This document shows, in pieces, positions 62,833 through 64,000 of a DNA stretch of 64,000 nt (the first letter of the stretch is position 1; each line of letters opens with the position of its first letter). The notes under the pieces were generated by a model. It did no database searches, was not told the origin of the DNA, and was given only the letters and a program-made list of their open reading frames with translations. Position numbers and translations under genes: made by a program. This DNA is from Phenylobacterium deserti (GTDB lineage Bacteria > Pseudomonadota > Alphaproteobacteria > Caulobacterales > Caulobacteraceae). Location of the stretch: assembly GCF_003254705.1 (NCBI RefSeq), contig NZ_QFYR01000001.1:62001-126000 (forward strand), read 5' to 3'.

Positions 62833-63891
62833 GTGGTGGGGAATATCGCGGGCTTGGTGGCTGGGTTGCTGGCCACAGCGGCCGTGGCGGCCGAGCCCCT
62901 GCCGGTCAACATAGGCGGACGAACGACGCCTCTGCCAGGCGGCGCACACGAGTTCGGCTGGCCGGGGGTCTACTTCGAGAGCCGCTTCAAAGGGCCGGAG
63001 GTCAGTGTTGCGGCCGAAACCCAGGGCGAGCACCTGGCGGTGATCATTGACGGACAAGAGCGGGCCATCGTGCGTGAGCCCGGCCCAACGCGACTGACCT
63101 TCTCGGATCTCGGACCGGGCGAACACACGATCCGGCTGCAGAAGACGACCGAGGATCGGAACAGCCGCGCGCGGTTCCTGGGCTTCTTCCCCGGAAAGGC
63201 GACCAGCCCCCTGCCCGCCGCGCCACTCTCCCGGCAAATCGAATTCATCGGCGACAGCTATACCGTCGGCTATGCGAACACGTCGGGCAGCCGCACCTGC
63301 AGCCAGACCGAGATCCACGACACGACCGACACCCGTAAGGCGTTCGGGCCCCTTTTCGCCGAGAAGCTTGACGCTGACTACGGGGTCGAAGCCTGGTCCG
63401 GCTTCGGCGTGGTGCGCAATTACAACGGGGTCTCGCCCGAGCTGTCGGCGCTGAAGGTTTATCCAAGAGTGATACCGGCGGATTCTATGGGGCAAGCGCC
63501 CAACTCGCCCGATTGGAAGCCGCAGCTCATCGTTATCGGCCTGGGTACGAACGATTTTTCGACACCGCTGCACACGGGCGAGCGCTGGTCCGACCAGAAA
63601 GAGCTGCGAGCCGATTACCGGGCGCAGTACGTCGCCTTCGTCCAGGAACTCGCCAAGCGGCAGCCGCAGGCGCGATTCATCCTGATGGCCAATGCCGACT
63701 GGCGCGGCGAGGTGGAGGATGTGGCCTCGCAGGTGAGCCGCCGCCTTCCTGGTCGGGTCCGTGTTCTGGGCTTCAGCGGCCTGGAGCTTACAGCCTGCGA
63801 CTACCACCCAAGCCTGAACGACCATGCCGCACTGGCTGAGCAGCTAGTGATGACGGCCGGCCTGTTCGGGCCGGAGCTCTGGGCTCGCTGA
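62833..63891 (+). CDS. Secreted SGNH/GDSL esterase, carbohydrate esterase family 2-like
   Basis: A 352-residue secreted esterase: signal peptide ending in AAVAA, an N-terminal jelly-roll domain (about residues 25-130; GVYFESRFKGPEVSVAAET) and a C-terminal SGNH domain with IEFIGDSYTVGY (catalytic Ser), GLGTNDFS and DYHPSLNDHAALAEQL (catalytic His). The two-domain layout fits CE2 acetyl-xylan/glucomannan deacetylases. GTG at 62833, eight bases after GGAGG, is preferred over longer starts. Confidence 0.85.
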   Translation: MVGNIAGLVAGLLATAAVAAEPLPVNIGGRTTPLPGGAHEFGWPGVYFESRFKGPEVSVAAETQGEHLAVIIDGQERAIVREPGPTRLTFSDLGPGEHTIRLQKTTEDRNSRARFLGFFPGKATSPLPAAPLSRQIEFIGDSYTVGYANTSGSRTCSQTEIHDTTDTRKAFGPLFAEKLDADYGVEAWSGFGVVRNYNGVSPELSALKVYPRVIPADSMGQAPNSPDWKPQLIVIGLGTNDFSTPLHTGERWSDQKELRADYRAQYVAFVQELAKRQPQARFILMANADWRGEVEDVASQVSRRLPGRVRVLGFSGLELTACDYHPSLNDHAALAEQLVMTAGLFGPELWAR

Positions 63892-63897
63892 GCTGCC

Positions 63898-64000
63898 CTA
63901 GCCGGCCAGCGCGGCCTTGACCGCGGCGAGGCCGTCGGCGGCCTTAGAGCCATCCGGCGCCCCGCCCTGGGCGAAGTCGGGCCGGCCGCCCGCGCCCTGG
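63898..64000 (-). CDS. alaS: Alanyl-tRNA synthetase, C-terminal fragment
   Basis: Only the last 33 codons are present. The frame reads QGAGGRPDFAQGGAPDG and ends ADGLAAVKAALAG, matching the glycine-rich GGGRPDMAQAGG motif and final helix of the DHHA1 region of AlaRS. The gene continues beyond the right edge of the window. Confidence 0.85.
   Translation of the reverse strand, partial: QGAGGRPDFAQGGAPDGSKAADGLAAVKAALAG

Overview
The window is chromosomal DNA from a high-GC alphaproteobacterium, most likely a member of the Caulobacteraceae (Caulobacter or Phenylobacterium type). This is inferred from three things. HWE-family and PAS-hybrid histidine kinases are abundant. The purC-purS-purQ-purL ... 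bolA-grxD order is alphaproteobacterial, with a DUF1476 gene divergent from purC. Several promoters resemble the Caulobacter housekeeping pattern (TTG-like -35, short spacer, GCTA-like -10) or the general-stress pattern (GGAAC-N16/17-GTT). I found no rRNA, tRNA, CRISPR array, insertion sequence or prophage.

Layout. 1-4.7 kb: the tail of a TonB-dependent receptor, an AlkB-type dioxygenase, a periplasmic cyclophilin, a membrane-anchored hypothetical protein, a Baeyer-Villiger-type monooxygenase and a fused thioredoxin-fold/2OG-Fe(II) oxygenase. 4.8-19.6 kb: a short KdpD/KdpE-like pair, two paralogous HWE kinases flanking a periplasmic molybdenum hydroxylase operon (IorA-like, IorB-like, triheme cytochrome c) and a drug-efflux transporter, then a Nudix hydrolase, an ECF42-type sigma factor with its DGPF-domain partner, a small helical protein and a VOC protein. 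19.7-28.8 kb: two cold-shock genes with a shared leader element, two Crp/Fnr regulators around a structured intergenic region, a FATGUY receiver divergent from an HWE kinase that has lost its phospho-acceptor histidine, a DUF892 stress protein behind a GGAAC-type promoter, and a six-gene string running from a cold-shock gene to a second IF-1. 29-43.3 kb: stress and housekeeping accessory genes (chloroperoxidase-like hydrolase, DUF1428, DUF4126, two tail-to-tail hybrid kinases, LysR/NmrA divergent pair, CNNM-type CBS protein, Spinster-type MFS, DUF899).

43.4-64 kb is a core-genome segment: purB, a DUF1476 ATPase-inhibitor homologue, purC, purS, a lipoprotein, purQ, purL, bolA, grxD, rpsD, a TrmJ-like methyltransferase, icd and the 3' end of alaS. 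Accessory genes are inserted into the purine-bolA-grxD string: a CocE-like hydrolase, two VOC proteins, a DUF3313 lipoprotein and a serine hydrolase. A class A beta-lactamase-like lipoprotein without the usual omega-loop glutamate sits next to the methyltransferase gene.

How the genes work together. Six histidine kinases lie in about 31 kb, and two genes carry general-stress promoters, so the left half looks like a stress-sensing and stress-response district. The right half supplies IMP synthesis (PurB, PurC, PurS/Q/L), iron-sulfur trafficking (BolA/GrxD) and the TCA cycle (Icd). The observations I would check first are the His-less HWE kinase, the beta-lactamase-like protein without Glu166, the terminator-like hairpin in the purC leader, the shared csp leader motif, and the orphan terminator between the two Crp/Fnr genes.
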